From: Microcoleaceae cyanobacterium MO_207.B10
GTDB lineage: Bacteria > Cyanobacteriota > Cyanobacteriia > Cyanobacteriales > Microcoleaceae
Direction: 5' to 3'
Assembly (NCBI GenBank): GCA_030064835.1
Contig: JASJEE010000002.1
Location: 1-64,000 of the forward strand
Length of the DNA stretch: 64,000 nt
Shown here piece after piece: positions 8,782 to 17,341 of this stretch. The notes beneath the pieces are model-generated. The model had not been told where the DNA came from. It was given only the letters and a program-made list of their open reading frames with translations, and searched no databases. Both the position numbers and the translations under genes were made by a program. The stretch's first letter is position 1. The number at the start of each line of letters is the position of its first letter.

Positions 8782-9013
8782 AGGTTAGCTGAATAAAGCC
8801 AGGAGTTAGGATAGCTAAGGCTTCAGAGCTTTTTATCTTCAATTTATCTACTAGTTATTGGCCTCAAAATAGTGAAATTTGCTGCTGAAATTCCAGAAAA
8901 TTGATGCACATAAAATGCCCGAAACTGTCGCCTCTTCCCACCATCTCCGCGTCTGGTGCGTCTGGTGCGTCCCCGTGTCCTGCCCCTACCAACCAATTTT
9001 TTCAGCAGACCCT
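8782..9013. mobile_element. Family A MITE, copy 1, flanked by ATTTA
   Basis: Ends AGGTTAGCTGAATAAAG and TTTTTTCAGCAGACCCT are imperfect inverted repeats. The 5-bp ATTTA stands on both sides (8777-8781 and 9014-9018). The interior matches copies 20829-21071 and 60965-61176 along most of its length (GGATAGCTAAGGCTT, TTTTTATCTTCAATTTATCT, CCCCTACCAACCAATT). It has no ORF. Its right end overlaps the stop codon of the leftward gene at 9012. Confidence 0.85.
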
Positions 9014-10478
9014 ATTTACTGTTACGCTTTAATCTAGAGACTAAACCAAACAAACCTAAAATAGCAATGCTTGCTGTTGAGGCAGGTTCAGGAACTGATT
9101 TAGTTGGTAAGTCAGTTAGTTCAGTTAATCGATAAAAATCTCCAGTCGCTTCTAGCAAAACTCCCGCAGTTCCATCAGAAAAGGTGAAGAAACGTGGATC
9201 GGCTCGTCCGCCCGCCAATTCCAATAGCGATGTTTCATTTAACATCGAATCAAAAAGATTAACCCGAAAAACTGGAACATTTTTATCTGTAAGTGGTGCA
9301 GTTGTTGCAAACACTTCACTCCGGGAAAGATCGCCGAATAGTGAAGATATCAAATCAAAAGATAATGAACTAACAACAGGGCCACTAACAGCAGCAAAGT
9401 TTGCCCCTTCTCGCCCAAATTGGGCAAAGGGTTGTAGAAAACCTGATTCGGGTTCTGGAGCATTTGCAACTGCTATCGGCGCTGGTAGATCCAGGGCAAG
9501 ACCTGAACCTATGTAGAAAGTACCTTCGCGGGCTAACCCATCAGGATTACGTCCCCAGCCAAAGTTCTCAATTTCGTCTGTATTGTACAAGTCCAAAAAA
9601 GATACAAAGTTAACTTCCTCAGCAATAAAGCTACCGATATCAGCAAAGCCAAGTAAACTGGGTTCATCTAGCGTTGAATCAATAATTTGGAAGTGCTGGA
9701 CATTCCTCACACCTTTTGCGGCAACTTCAAACGATCCGTTGTCAGGGTTCACAATCAGAATTTTGCTCAGGTGAGAGTCATCATCTTGTGGGGCGAATCT
9801 GCCATCCAAACCAAAGGGAAGCGCATCTCCAGTCGCAAACAATAAACGACCATCTGGTAATACTTCTAATGCTCCCCCAACATGACCGCCGATAATTTGG
9901 GTTTCAAAGGCAGCGATCGCTTGCGGGTTCAAGAGCTTCTCCCCATCAAAATCGTATTCGTACATCACCTGGAAGTGTGACGGTATGAGCCGATACACGT
10001 CAGGTACTGGCCCATCAGGTGTTTCCCCAGGAAGCGGGTCTGGGAGGGTATATGTAGAATTTTGGCCGACTAATTCGGCTGGGACTGTAGAGGATGTATA
10101 GACTACAAAAACTTTGTTACCAGCAGCATTGGCAGCGACGTTGAGAATTGATTGTCTATTATCCAGTGTGAGTCCTGCTGGTGCCTCATCAATTTGAAGA
10201 ACCTCAGATATGTTATTGGTATCAACGCGATAAATAGCATCGTTCTGATCCAGCAAGAATAGCTCCTCTCCCACAGGTACTGGCGACCCTAAATTGGGAA
10301 CATCGCCAAAGAAACCAGGCCCAAGTACAAATGGCATCGTGCCCACATAATCTAGTTTAACGTTCAAATCTGAGTCACTAACGAGGTCTGGAGCTAATTC
10401 TATAGCAGTAGCTGCCGTACCTGAAACTAAAAAAGTACCTGCAATGGCAAGCACATTGGGAACAAATTTTTTGAGCAT
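9012..10478 (-). CDS. PEP-CTERM beta-propeller protein, PQQ/sorbosone dehydrogenase-like
   Basis: A 488-aa exported protein. Residues 1-26 are a signal peptide (VLAIAGTFLVSGTAATA). The body reads as blades of a six-bladed propeller like those of glucose/sorbosone dehydrogenases: GGALEVLPDGRLLFATGD, SKILIVNPDNGSFEVAAKGVRNVQHF, NFGWGRNPDG. The C-terminus is a PEP-CTERM sorting signal (VPEPASTASIAILGLFGL then RLKRNSK), which directs processing by an exosortase and export to the envelope or matrix. Enzymatic activity is not certain: the catalytic His and Arg of true PQQ dehydrogenases were not confirmed. The TAG stop is formed exactly at the junction with a family A MITE, so the natural C-terminus may once have been a few residues longer. 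Confidence 0.85.
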   Translation of the reverse strand: MLKKFVPNVLAIAGTFLVSGTAATAIELAPDLVSDSDLNVKLDYVGTMPFVLGPGFFGDVPNLGSPVPVGEELFLLDQNDAIYRVDTNNISEVLQIDEAPAGLTLDNRQSILNVAANAAGNKVFVVYTSSTVPAELVGQNSTYTLPDPLPGETPDGPVPDVYRLIPSHFQVMYEYDFDGEKLLNPQAIAAFETQIIGGHVGGALEVLPDGRLLFATGDALPFGLDGRFAPQDDDSHLSKILIVNPDNGSFEVAAKGVRNVQHFQIIDSTLDEPSLLGFADIGSFIAEEVNFVSFLDLYNTDEIENFGWGRNPDGLAREGTFYIGSGLALDLPAPIAVANAPEPESGFLQPFAQFGREGANFAAVSGPVVSSLSFDLISSLFGDLSRSEVFATTAPLTDKNVPVFRVNLFDSMLNETSLLELAGGRADPRFFTFSDGTAGVLLEATGDFYRLTELTDLPTKSVPEPASTASIAILGLFGLVSRLKRNSK

Positions 10479-10863
10479 AGAAAACTTTAGTGAACTGACT
10501 GCAAATATTTTAGTCAGATTGTTGATCGCTTTCTATTTTGATGTCAATGGTAAACAGTCAACTTCATCAAATCTTCATATAAGAAGGCGGAAATATAAGC
10601 TTCGTGTCTCTAGCTAAAGCGTTGTCAAGTTTTGTCAATAAAATATATAAAGTAGTTCAGAGATAGCCACTAAAACTCAATAAAATTTGGATATTTTATC
10701 GACAAGAAATGGTTGATAGAATTAGATTTATGATCGGTTTGGACATAGTTAAATTTTACCTCTAACCTCTCGCCTAGACTGGAGGCTAAACCTTAAAGCT
10801 TCTAACTTTGGTTTGGAAAGTTTGATATAATGCAGTATTAAATATCTAGATTATATAGTTAAC
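10479..10863. other. Divergent spacer with duplicated tail of the DUF4126 gene
   Basis: No gene. Positions 10650-10713 repeat, with roughly a dozen differences over 64 bases, the sequence at 8265-8327 that spans the last codons and 3' flank of the DUF4126 gene. The spacer should also hold the promoters of both flanking genes. Confidence 0.65.
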
Positions 10864-11817
10864 ATGACTCAACCAATATTATCAATTGTAGTACCCACAA
10901 GGGAAGGAATTCCTGAATATTGGCTCGAAAGTTTTTTAAAAATTAATGGAGATGTGGAGTTAATTTTAGCTCATCCTCCAGGAATGAAAAAAATCCCAAT
11001 TAGCGACCCTCGACTACAGCAAATAAATAGTTCTTTTCGAGGGGAAATTATTCAAAGAATGACGGGGCTAATGAATGCTTCGGGAGAATATGTTTTGACA
11101 GTAAATTGTGATGAACTTCTACATCCGGATATTGCTGAAATTACTCGAAAATATTTTACTAAGTTTCCTGATAGTTGGGTTTTAAGACTTAATCGAAAAG
11201 ATGTTAAATATGGTGATGAAGCTAGTTTAAAATCGCCTTGGAAATCAGTTTATCATGTTGATGAAATGAATACTTGTGGTGTCAGGACGGGCGACCAAAA
11301 CTTACAAAACCAGCCAAATTATATGGTGGAAATACCGATAGCTCCTTTACATAATAAATTCGACCCGTTATGTATGGTGAGAGGCAGAAAAGATCATCAA
11401 GGATGGCATACAGAAAATTTTGATAAAAAGGTTTGGAAAAATGAAATGGTACAAGCAACTTTGGCAGATATTAGAGATGCGATGATTTTGTCTGGACCGT
11501 TCAAATATTTTCCTTTTTGGTGTCTGGATAGGTTATTAGGGCTTTCGATTCAAGCAAAGTATTATGAGCCAGGAAAAATCATCGGTCATAAGTTGCCTAA
11601 GCCAGAACAAATTAGAATTGAAGATAATCCGCCTGAATATAGAAGAACTAAAAGATTTTATGTATTTGCGGAACTTTTGTTACTGAAAAATAACCCTCAA
11701 TACGGCTATATTTGGAATTTAATTATAGGTCAATTTGCAGATATTCCTATAAGAGCAGTTGCTTCTATTCGTCGGCGCTTATCTAACAAAAAAATGCAGA
11801 AAATTACGAATGGATAA
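10864..11817 (+). CDS. Glycosyltransferase-like protein (GT-A fold, family 2-like)
   Basis: A 317-aa protein starting ILSIVVPTREGIPEYWLESFLKI, the nucleotide-sugar-binding start of GT-A glycosyltransferases, followed by VELILAHPPG, MTGLMNASGEYVLTVNCDELLHPD (an acidic pair in the place of the DxD metal site) and later a positively charged C-terminus. No membrane segment is evident. The sugar and acceptor cannot be told. It stands alone between long spacers, so no polysaccharide operon context supports it. Confidence 0.65.
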   Translation: MTQPILSIVVPTREGIPEYWLESFLKINGDVELILAHPPGMKKIPISDPRLQQINSSFRGEIIQRMTGLMNASGEYVLTVNCDELLHPDIAEITRKYFTKFPDSWVLRLNRKDVKYGDEASLKSPWKSVYHVDEMNTCGVRTGDQNLQNQPNYMVEIPIAPLHNKFDPLCMVRGRKDHQGWHTENFDKKVWKNEMVQATLADIRDAMILSGPFKYFPFWCLDRLLGLSIQAKYYEPGKIIGHKLPKPEQIRIEDNPPEYRRTKRFYVFAELLLLKNNPQYGYIWNLIIGQFADIPIRAVASIRRRLSNKKMQKITNG

Positions 11818-12319
11818 ATCGGCAAATAATTCAAATAAATTTATGATTTAATGGGTGTAATACCATTTTTATAAAATGCTACATTGCTTGGTTATAGGTT
11901 TTAGGTGGTAGGTCTTAATAGAAGAAGTGTAAATGTTCCGATCCGAAGGGCAGATAATTTGTAACAAGATTTTTTGAGTTCGGTGTAAGATAGAGTGCAT
12001 AAATAGTGAATAAATTGGGAACTCAATCATTATTGGGTTCCTATTTATTTATCTCCAACTAAACCGGAAATGGGAATAGATAATTTGTAGTCATACTTTA
12101 AGATCGATGGTATTTTTCATAACTATCTAATACTAATTCACTGTTGCAGATGTCACAAATAGTGACGTTCCTAATGATGTAAAATAATTGCTGGCAATTA
12201 CTATTTGATGCCATAAAATCTAACTTTTAACTCCCGCGGAGGCGGGGACAAGCTTTTGTGAAACGGTATGAGATACCATGAATTTATCAGATCCCTAAAT
12301 TTTACAGAGGAATTCTGCC
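11818..12319. other. Spacer with family L and F repeats
   Basis: No gene. A family L element starts at 11858 (TAATACCATTTTTATAAAATG, then TTGGTTATAGGTTTTAGGTGGTAGGT). A single family F hairpin unit lies at 12229-12262 (CTCCCGCGGAGGCGGGGACAAGCTTTTG). A good Shine-Dalgarno (AGAGGAATT) precedes the following gene. Confidence 0.55.
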
Positions 12320-14515
12320 ATGGCTAATAGAGCTGAAACTATCAAAGATATTATTGAAAAGCGTCGCCCCCTTGCCCAAAATATTGAAACTACGGAAGCA
12401 AGTCTTAGGGAGCTTACCTCAGCCCTACAGGCCCTCGAATCTCAGCGCAATCAATTAATCACAAAGCTTGAAGAACCAACGCTTCGGGGTAAGTTGGCCG
12501 AAATAGATTTTTTGACCCTACACCTGAAAATTGCCACTGAGTCGGAGGCGTTGGCAAAACTTAAGGTGCGTTTTTCCCGCGATACTCTGAATATTGGCGT
12601 TGTGGGGCGTGCTAGGCAAGGTAAAAGTCGTCTGTTACAAAGCTTAACGGGCCTAACAACTACAGAAATTCCAGACGGCGATCGCCAACATTGTACGGGT
12701 GTCCGTAGCACTATTCGTCATAACCCTGGCGTTACAACTTATGGGGAGGTCTGGTTTCATTCGGAGCGATCGTTTATGGATGAGGTTATTGCCCCTTATT
12801 ATGAAAAGCTACGTCTAGGGGCTAAACCAAAGACTTTGGCTGAGTTTGCTTCTCAAAAGTTACCGTCCCTACCGCCAGAATTGCCTGGATATGCTGAACC
12901 GGGTGCGATGTACGAACATTTGAGTCGATATCACACAAATATTGATAAATATGTGGGGTTATTAAATTCACCTCCACGGCGTATTTCTAGTAATGAAATT
13001 CGGGAATATGTTGCTCAAGATACGCCGGACGGTCAGCGAATATTTTTTAATTATTTGGCAGTTAAAGAAGTTAAAATTACTTGCACTTTTCCTAATACTG
13101 AAGTGGGGCAAATTGCTTTAGTTGATATGCCGGGATTAGGTGATACTGGAATTGGGGATGAGGAGCGATTAATTAAAACATTAGGTCAGGATATTGATGC
13201 GGTTTTATTTGTGAGAATGCCAAGCGGGAAGGGTGACTATTGGGCAGATGTTGATGTGCGACTTTATGATATGGCTAGGGCGGCAATTGTAGATTTGCCT
13301 TTGGATTTATGGTCGTTTATGATTTTGAATCAAACTAATATTAATTCTGCCAATGGTGATAATTTGAATAATTGCCAAGATTTGGCGAATGAGATTGGGA
13401 AAAAACATCTTAAGTTGGTGGATTGTATTATTGCTAATTGTGCGGATTTGGAAGGAGCTAATACAAAAATATTAGATCGGGTTTTGGATTATTTGGCAAC
13501 TAAAATTCAAAGCTTAGATAGAGAATATGCTTCTTCTTGTCAGGAGAGGATGGTACAACTGCAAAAAATTGTGCAAACAGAGATAGAAAAAGCTCGTTTA
13601 GTTTTGGTTGGTACTGCTTCTAGTCAAAATGAAATGGGGGTTTTTCTACCTTTATATAATCAGTTTATGAGTAATTTGTCGGTGGGGTTGATGGAGGTGT
13701 TGGATAATTTTAAACAGCAGCGGAATGAGGTAGATGAGGACTTTTTTAAACCCCAGGTTGAGGCAGCTATTGCAGCTTGCAAAGAGAATACAGGAATTCC
13801 TTGTTTACAAGAGGTTAAGATTAGGCATCGGGAAAAAGGTTCTTGGGAAATTGTTTATGCTGAATATTTGCATAAGATTAGAACTCATTTAACTCGGCAT
13901 TTTAGTTCAATGGATAGTGGTTTGAAGCAAGTAATAGATGACGCTAAGTATCAGGTAACTCAGGTGTTGGTTGAAGCAGGAAATTTAGGTGGTTTGACTG
14001 CTGCACGGGGTTCTAAATTTTTGAAGGTTATGGCTGAGAATAAGGTTTCGCAAGAACAAGGTAATTTACAGAAAGCTTTTGGGAATTTATGGGATTTTGA
14101 AATGTCTTATGAGGTGAATTTTCATTATCGAATTAGACAGCATTTGGATGACTTGACTCCTGATGATACTTCTCTACGTTTATCTTCTAAACCTACTGCT
14201 GAAGAAGTGCTGGAAAATTTGGAGCAACTGCACCAAGAAACTGTTTATAAATGTCAAGAAGCTTTAGAAGATTTATATGCTGAACCTAAGTTAGCTGTGT
14301 TTGCTGCAGTGGAGGAATTTGTCGATCAAGTTTTGCGAGCTGAGGAAGTAAAAAATGAATGGCCCGTGTTTTTATATGAGGTGCGATCGCAAGTTTGGCC
14401 TGCTAATTTTAAACCAATGGGAGAGGGTTCTGATACTATTAGGGAATGGCAAAAATTAGTGGAAATAGTTGCTCAAACTAATCAATTAGAATTTCTACAA
14501 TTTATCAATTATTGA
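12320..14515 (+). CDS. Dynamin-like large GTPase
   Basis: A 731-aa protein. After an N-terminal coiled coil (about residues 5-55) comes a GTPase domain with P-loop GRARQGKS (96-103), switch-like TGVRS (126-130), DMPG (269-272, the Walker B/G3 motif) and NQTN (337-340) in place of the usual N/T-K-x-D of G4. The C-terminal 350 residues are helical with several coiled stretches, as in bacterial dynamin-like proteins. No clear transmembrane segment. The missing Lys/Asp of G4 may change nucleotide preference. It is the first of four genes on the same strand (with a second GTPase, an unrecognised protein and a vWA protein). A strong RBS precedes it. Bacterial dynamins remodel membranes or act in phage defence; which applies here is unknown. 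Confidence 0.8.
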   Translation: MANRAETIKDIIEKRRPLAQNIETTEASLRELTSALQALESQRNQLITKLEEPTLRGKLAEIDFLTLHLKIATESEALAKLKVRFSRDTLNIGVVGRARQGKSRLLQSLTGLTTTEIPDGDRQHCTGVRSTIRHNPGVTTYGEVWFHSERSFMDEVIAPYYEKLRLGAKPKTLAEFASQKLPSLPPELPGYAEPGAMYEHLSRYHTNIDKYVGLLNSPPRRISSNEIREYVAQDTPDGQRIFFNYLAVKEVKITCTFPNTEVGQIALVDMPGLGDTGIGDEERLIKTLGQDIDAVLFVRMPSGKGDYWADVDVRLYDMARAAIVDLPLDLWSFMILNQTNINSANGDNLNNCQDLANEIGKKHLKLVDCIIANCADLEGANTKILDRVLDYLATKIQSLDREYASSCQERMVQLQKIVQTEIEKARLVLVGTASSQNEMGVFLPLYNQFMSNLSVGLMEVLDNFKQQRNEVDEDFFKPQVEAAIAACKENTGIPCLQEVKIRHREKGSWEIVYAEYLHKIRTHLTRHFSSMDSGLKQVIDDAKYQVTQVLVEAGNLGGLTAARGSKFLKVMAENKVSQEQGNLQKAFGNLWDFEMSYEVNFHYRIRQHLDDLTPDDTSLRLSSKPTAEEVLENLEQLHQETVYKCQEALEDLYAEPKLAVFAAVEEFVDQVLRAEEVKNEWPVFLYEVRSQVWPANFKPMGEGSDTIREWQKLVEIVAQTNQLEFLQFINY

Positions 14516-14567
14516 AGAAGGTGGTAGGTGAATTAATAATTAATAATTAATAATTAATAATTAATAA

Positions 14568-14867
14568 TTACAGCATATTTCGCGCTGATGATGTACAAGG
14601 CGTGAATTGAAAATCTTGTAGTGCGGGTATCTTGCCCGCAAAGTATGTACCTCATAATACCGAATTGATAAATGTTTGCTACAAATATTATCAATCTTAG
14701 GTGTCGGGTGTGGGGTATAGAGTGTGGTTAAATCATAGGAAAAACAAAGAAAAAGGCTGGTTATCAAAGGGATAAAATGGAAAAAAATTATTAATTAGTT
14801 AATAGTTGAAGTTTGATTAAGCATAACATTCTTTTTTTTTATTGGTATAACATCGGAAAGCGCTGTA
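14568..14867. repeat. Family D element interrupted by a family B MITE
   Basis: Left end TTACAGCATATTTCGCGC and right end CATCGGAAAGCGCTGTA are imperfect inverted repeats (TACAGC/GCTGTA). Uninterrupted relatives at 21729-21819 and 36553-36642 (reversed) read straight through GTACCTCATAACAT or ATGTTATAAGGTAC where this copy is split. Confidence 0.75.
14655..14850. mobile_element. Family B MITE (TA-target type), copy 2
   Basis: Ends (TA)ATACCGAATTGATAAATGTTTGC and TTTTATTGGTAT(AA) are inverted copies of TTATACCAATT. The dinucleotide TA is present once in uninterrupted host elements and on both sides here, as expected for Tc1/mariner-IS630-type insertion. The interior contains GTGTCGGGTGTGGGGTA heptamer-like sequence. 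Further copies: 8441-8573 (partial), 25498-25682, 34632-34826. Confidence 0.8.
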
Positions 14868-15040
14868 TATTATTGATTATTTACTAATTAGTTTATTTGT
14901 AACATTCTCTCGCCGGATACCCGCGCGGGTACAAGGTTTATCTTCGTGTATACGGGGATGAGGGCATGGATTTTTTCACACCTGGTATTATTATCATTGA
15001 CAAAAAAGATTGACACAAAAATCGAGGAATTATTACTACT

Positions 15041-16009
15041 ATGAATGAACTAAAAATTACACTTTTAGGCCCTAGTGCTGTGGGTAAAACTAGCCTATTA
15101 ACTTCTATGTATGAACAGTTTAAAAGAATCAGTTTTCAGGGAAATTTGCAATTAATTCCAGAGCCAGAAAGTCAGGCTATTCTGAATAAACGTCTCCAGG
15201 AATTAAAAAGCATCACAGAAACTTTTAAAGTGCAACCCGGAGCAGGAATTCCGGGTTCTTCTGAGGTACGTTCGTTTATTTTTGATTTAGCTGAACGAGA
15301 AAAAAAGCCTTTTTTAAGACTTAATTTTTATGACTACCCAGGAGGTTATATTTCTGATAAAGCTAGCCCCAAAGAAAGAAAATTTGTGAGGGAATTAATG
15401 AATGATGCTGCTACAGTTGTGATTGCTATTGATACGCCAGCTTTGATGATGTCTAAGGGAAAATTTAATGAATATGTGAATAAACCAAAACAAATTACGG
15501 CGATGTTTAAGGAAGCTTATACTAATATAGCTGAACCTCGTTTAGTAATATTTGCTCCAGTTAAATGTGAGATGGAAATGAGAAAAGGAGAGAGAGCAGC
15601 GAAACAATTATTAGAACAGATAAAAAAAGAATATGCTGATTTACTAAACTTTTTATCATCTCCATCTTTAAATTCTCAAGTTGCTGTAGCTATTACTCCG
15701 GTGCAAACTTTAGGATGTGTAGTTTGTACAATGATTTCAGAGCCAAAAAAAGATTATTTACCTACTTTTGGGTTTAGGAAAATTAGTCGCGATGCTGAAT
15801 ATAATCCCCAGGATAATGACCAACCTTTACGTTATTTATTGCGGTTTTTATTGAAAATTCACCAGGAGCAACGCACACCTAAATTTTTACAAGCTGTGGT
15901 GGGTTGGATGGGTTTAGATGCTCATCTGAAAAATGCCGTAAGTCAGTTTGCTAAGGGTTGTAAAAATACAGGAGGTTTTGCAGTATTACAGGGTCAAGAT
16001 TTATTATGA
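15041..16009 (+). CDS. P-loop GTPase of double-GTPase / TRAFAC type
   Basis: A 322-aa protein with P-loop GPSAVGKT (residues 10-17), a G3-like motif YDYPGGY (97-103) and a strand VVIAIDTP in the position of the core beta-strand before G4; no canonical NKxD is obvious. It resembles small predicted TRAFAC-class GTPases of the double-GTPase (DO-GTPase2-like) group described in predicted conflict systems, but this placement is by eye. It has no membrane segment. The second gene of the four-gene cluster, 525 nt after the dynamin-like gene and separated from it by repeats. Start supported by GAGGAATT some 15 nt upstream. Confidence 0.65.
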   Translation: MNELKITLLGPSAVGKTSLLTSMYEQFKRISFQGNLQLIPEPESQAILNKRLQELKSITETFKVQPGAGIPGSSEVRSFIFDLAEREKKPFLRLNFYDYPGGYISDKASPKERKFVRELMNDAATVVIAIDTPALMMSKGKFNEYVNKPKQITAMFKEAYTNIAEPRLVIFAPVKCEMEMRKGERAAKQLLEQIKKEYADLLNFLSSPSLNSQVAVAITPVQTLGCVVCTMISEPKKDYLPTFGFRKISRDAEYNPQDNDQPLRYLLRFLLKIHQEQRTPKFLQAVVGWMGLDAHLKNAVSQFAKGCKNTGGFAVLQGQDLL

Positions 16010-16247
16010 ATAAGCTGTTAGGTTTTGGTCTAATACCATTTTTATAAAATATTCTTACATTGCTTGGTTATAGGTTTTAGGTGGTAGGTGGTAGGTATTA
16101 GGTCTTAATAGAAGAAGTGTAAATATTCCGATTCTATTGAGCTTCTGAATTTTACTGTAATAATATTTTTGAATTTGCTATTCCTTGGTAGATATAGCAA
16201 TTAGAAATGATTTGTAAAAATGTGAAAAATTCACAAAGGAGATTACT
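16010..16247. repeat. Family L repeat, copy 2
   Basis: Starts at 16031 with TAATACCATTTTTATAAAATATT, runs through TTGGTTATAGGTTTTAGGTGG and two or three GGTAGGT units, and continues with AATAGAAGAAGTGTAAATATTCCG, as in copies at 11858 and 40723. The right end is less clear here. An AGGAG Shine-Dalgarno precedes the next start. Confidence 0.6.
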
Positions 16248-17033
16248 GTGGAAATATATATTGAAAGTCGAGGTTTTTCTCAAGATGATGATTACCGTTG
16301 GTTAAAGGTTACTGAACAAAGTCAAACTAGGATAGATAAAGAAGATTTGCCAGGCATTATCCAAAAGGCTAATCAATTAATTGATACTGAGTCTGAGTCG
16401 GTAGTTTTAGCTAGGAATAATAATAAATTGCTATTATTAATAACAGGGATTAAGGCTGTCGGAAGAGTTGATTTTGCCGACCGTCAAATTCGGATTGCTG
16501 CTGCTTGGTTAATTGCAGATTGTCTGGATAATGAAATAGTTTTACGAATGTTAGCTACTACTGCTTTAAATCCAGAATCAAGACAATATTTAGCAGCAGA
16601 AATGAGTCAAGCTGTTAGTTTCGGAGGTGAAACGGGCTTTCAAGTTAATTTTGAGCATATACACAGATTAACTGATGTTAATAAAGCAAAAAATTCAGTG
16701 CAAAATAACTTGCCAAGTACAAGTAAAAAAATTGCCAAACTTTCACCAAAGCGCCAAGTAGAATTAGTGTCTGAACTCCTACAATATCGCTTACCTACTC
16801 AAAAGGGTTTAATAGTAGTTGTGACGGGAATTAAAAAAGCAGAAACTTTAATAAATGCTGGTATATGGCGCGGTTTATCTAGTTTAGTTATATCTGAAGA
16901 TTGGCAGATTATTCCGCATAATTTATCAGAGAATAATCAGTCGAATAAATTTTCCAACTATTTTAATCGTTTAATGATTATTCTGGGAATTATTGGTACA
17001 GTTTCTTTATTGGTTAAAACCTGCAATTTTTGA
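16248..17033 (+). CDS. Unrecognised GTPase/vWA-cluster protein with C-terminal anchor
   Basis: A 261-aa protein starting with GTG (residues MEIYIESRGFSQDDDYRWL), preceded by a clear AAAGGAG. The first 140 residues look like one alpha/beta domain (SVVLARNNNKLLLLITGI, RIAAAWLIADC); the middle is polar with K/S-rich linker; a second short segment LPTQKGLIVVVTGIKKAETL follows; residues about 240-258 are a membrane segment (LMIILGIIGTVSLLVK). It does not match a family I recognise with confidence. The N-terminus is reminiscent of GTPase-associated proteins (GAP1-like) that accompany predicted double-GTPase conflict systems, but this is inference mainly from context. Confidence 0.7.
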   Translation: MEIYIESRGFSQDDDYRWLKVTEQSQTRIDKEDLPGIIQKANQLIDTESESVVLARNNNKLLLLITGIKAVGRVDFADRQIRIAAAWLIADCLDNEIVLRMLATTALNPESRQYLAAEMSQAVSFGGETGFQVNFEHIHRLTDVNKAKNSVQNNLPSTSKKIAKLSPKRQVELVSELLQYRLPTQKGLIVVVTGIKKAETLINAGIWRGLSSLVISEDWQIIPHNLSENNQSNKFSNYFNRLMIILGIIGTVSLLVKTCNF

Positions 17034-17158
17034 TTATTTAACTAAAAGTTAAAACTATTAATTATTAGCTAAAATCGGCGGATTTAAGTCACCCACGCTG
17101 ATTTGAAAAAGCGCGACCTGAAGTGCCTTGTCTTGAATATCCACCATTATACGTCTTA

Positions 17159-17212
17159 AGAGCTGATGGCTGACCGCTGTTTGCGGAGCATTCCATCAGG
17201 AAGTGCTATTTC
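17159..17212. repeat. Family E palindrome
   Basis: Contains GCTGTTTGCGGAGCATTCCATCAGGAAGTGC. The core GCxxAGCATTCCG recurs many times in this window (18440, 36318, 38050, 46775, 49083, 50120, 58430, 58785), usually next to a GGAAATC-like inverted arm. Confidence 0.5.
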
Positions 17213-17341
17213 AACTTGTGAGTTATGATCATATCTTTCTTAGTGGCAAAGTCTAGTAAAATATTAGATATTGTAGACAAAATATGCAAAAATATATTCA
17301 ACTACAAATCTGTTGAATTAATCTCAAAAAGGAAAGAAAAA

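Larger units (their letters stand above)
14516..15040. other. Spacer built from nested repeats
   Basis: No gene. It starts with a TAATTAA tandem run (14532-14566), then a family D element (about 14568-14867) into which a family B MITE (14655-14850) is inserted, then a family F hairpin block (about 14911-14990). Confidence 0.65.
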
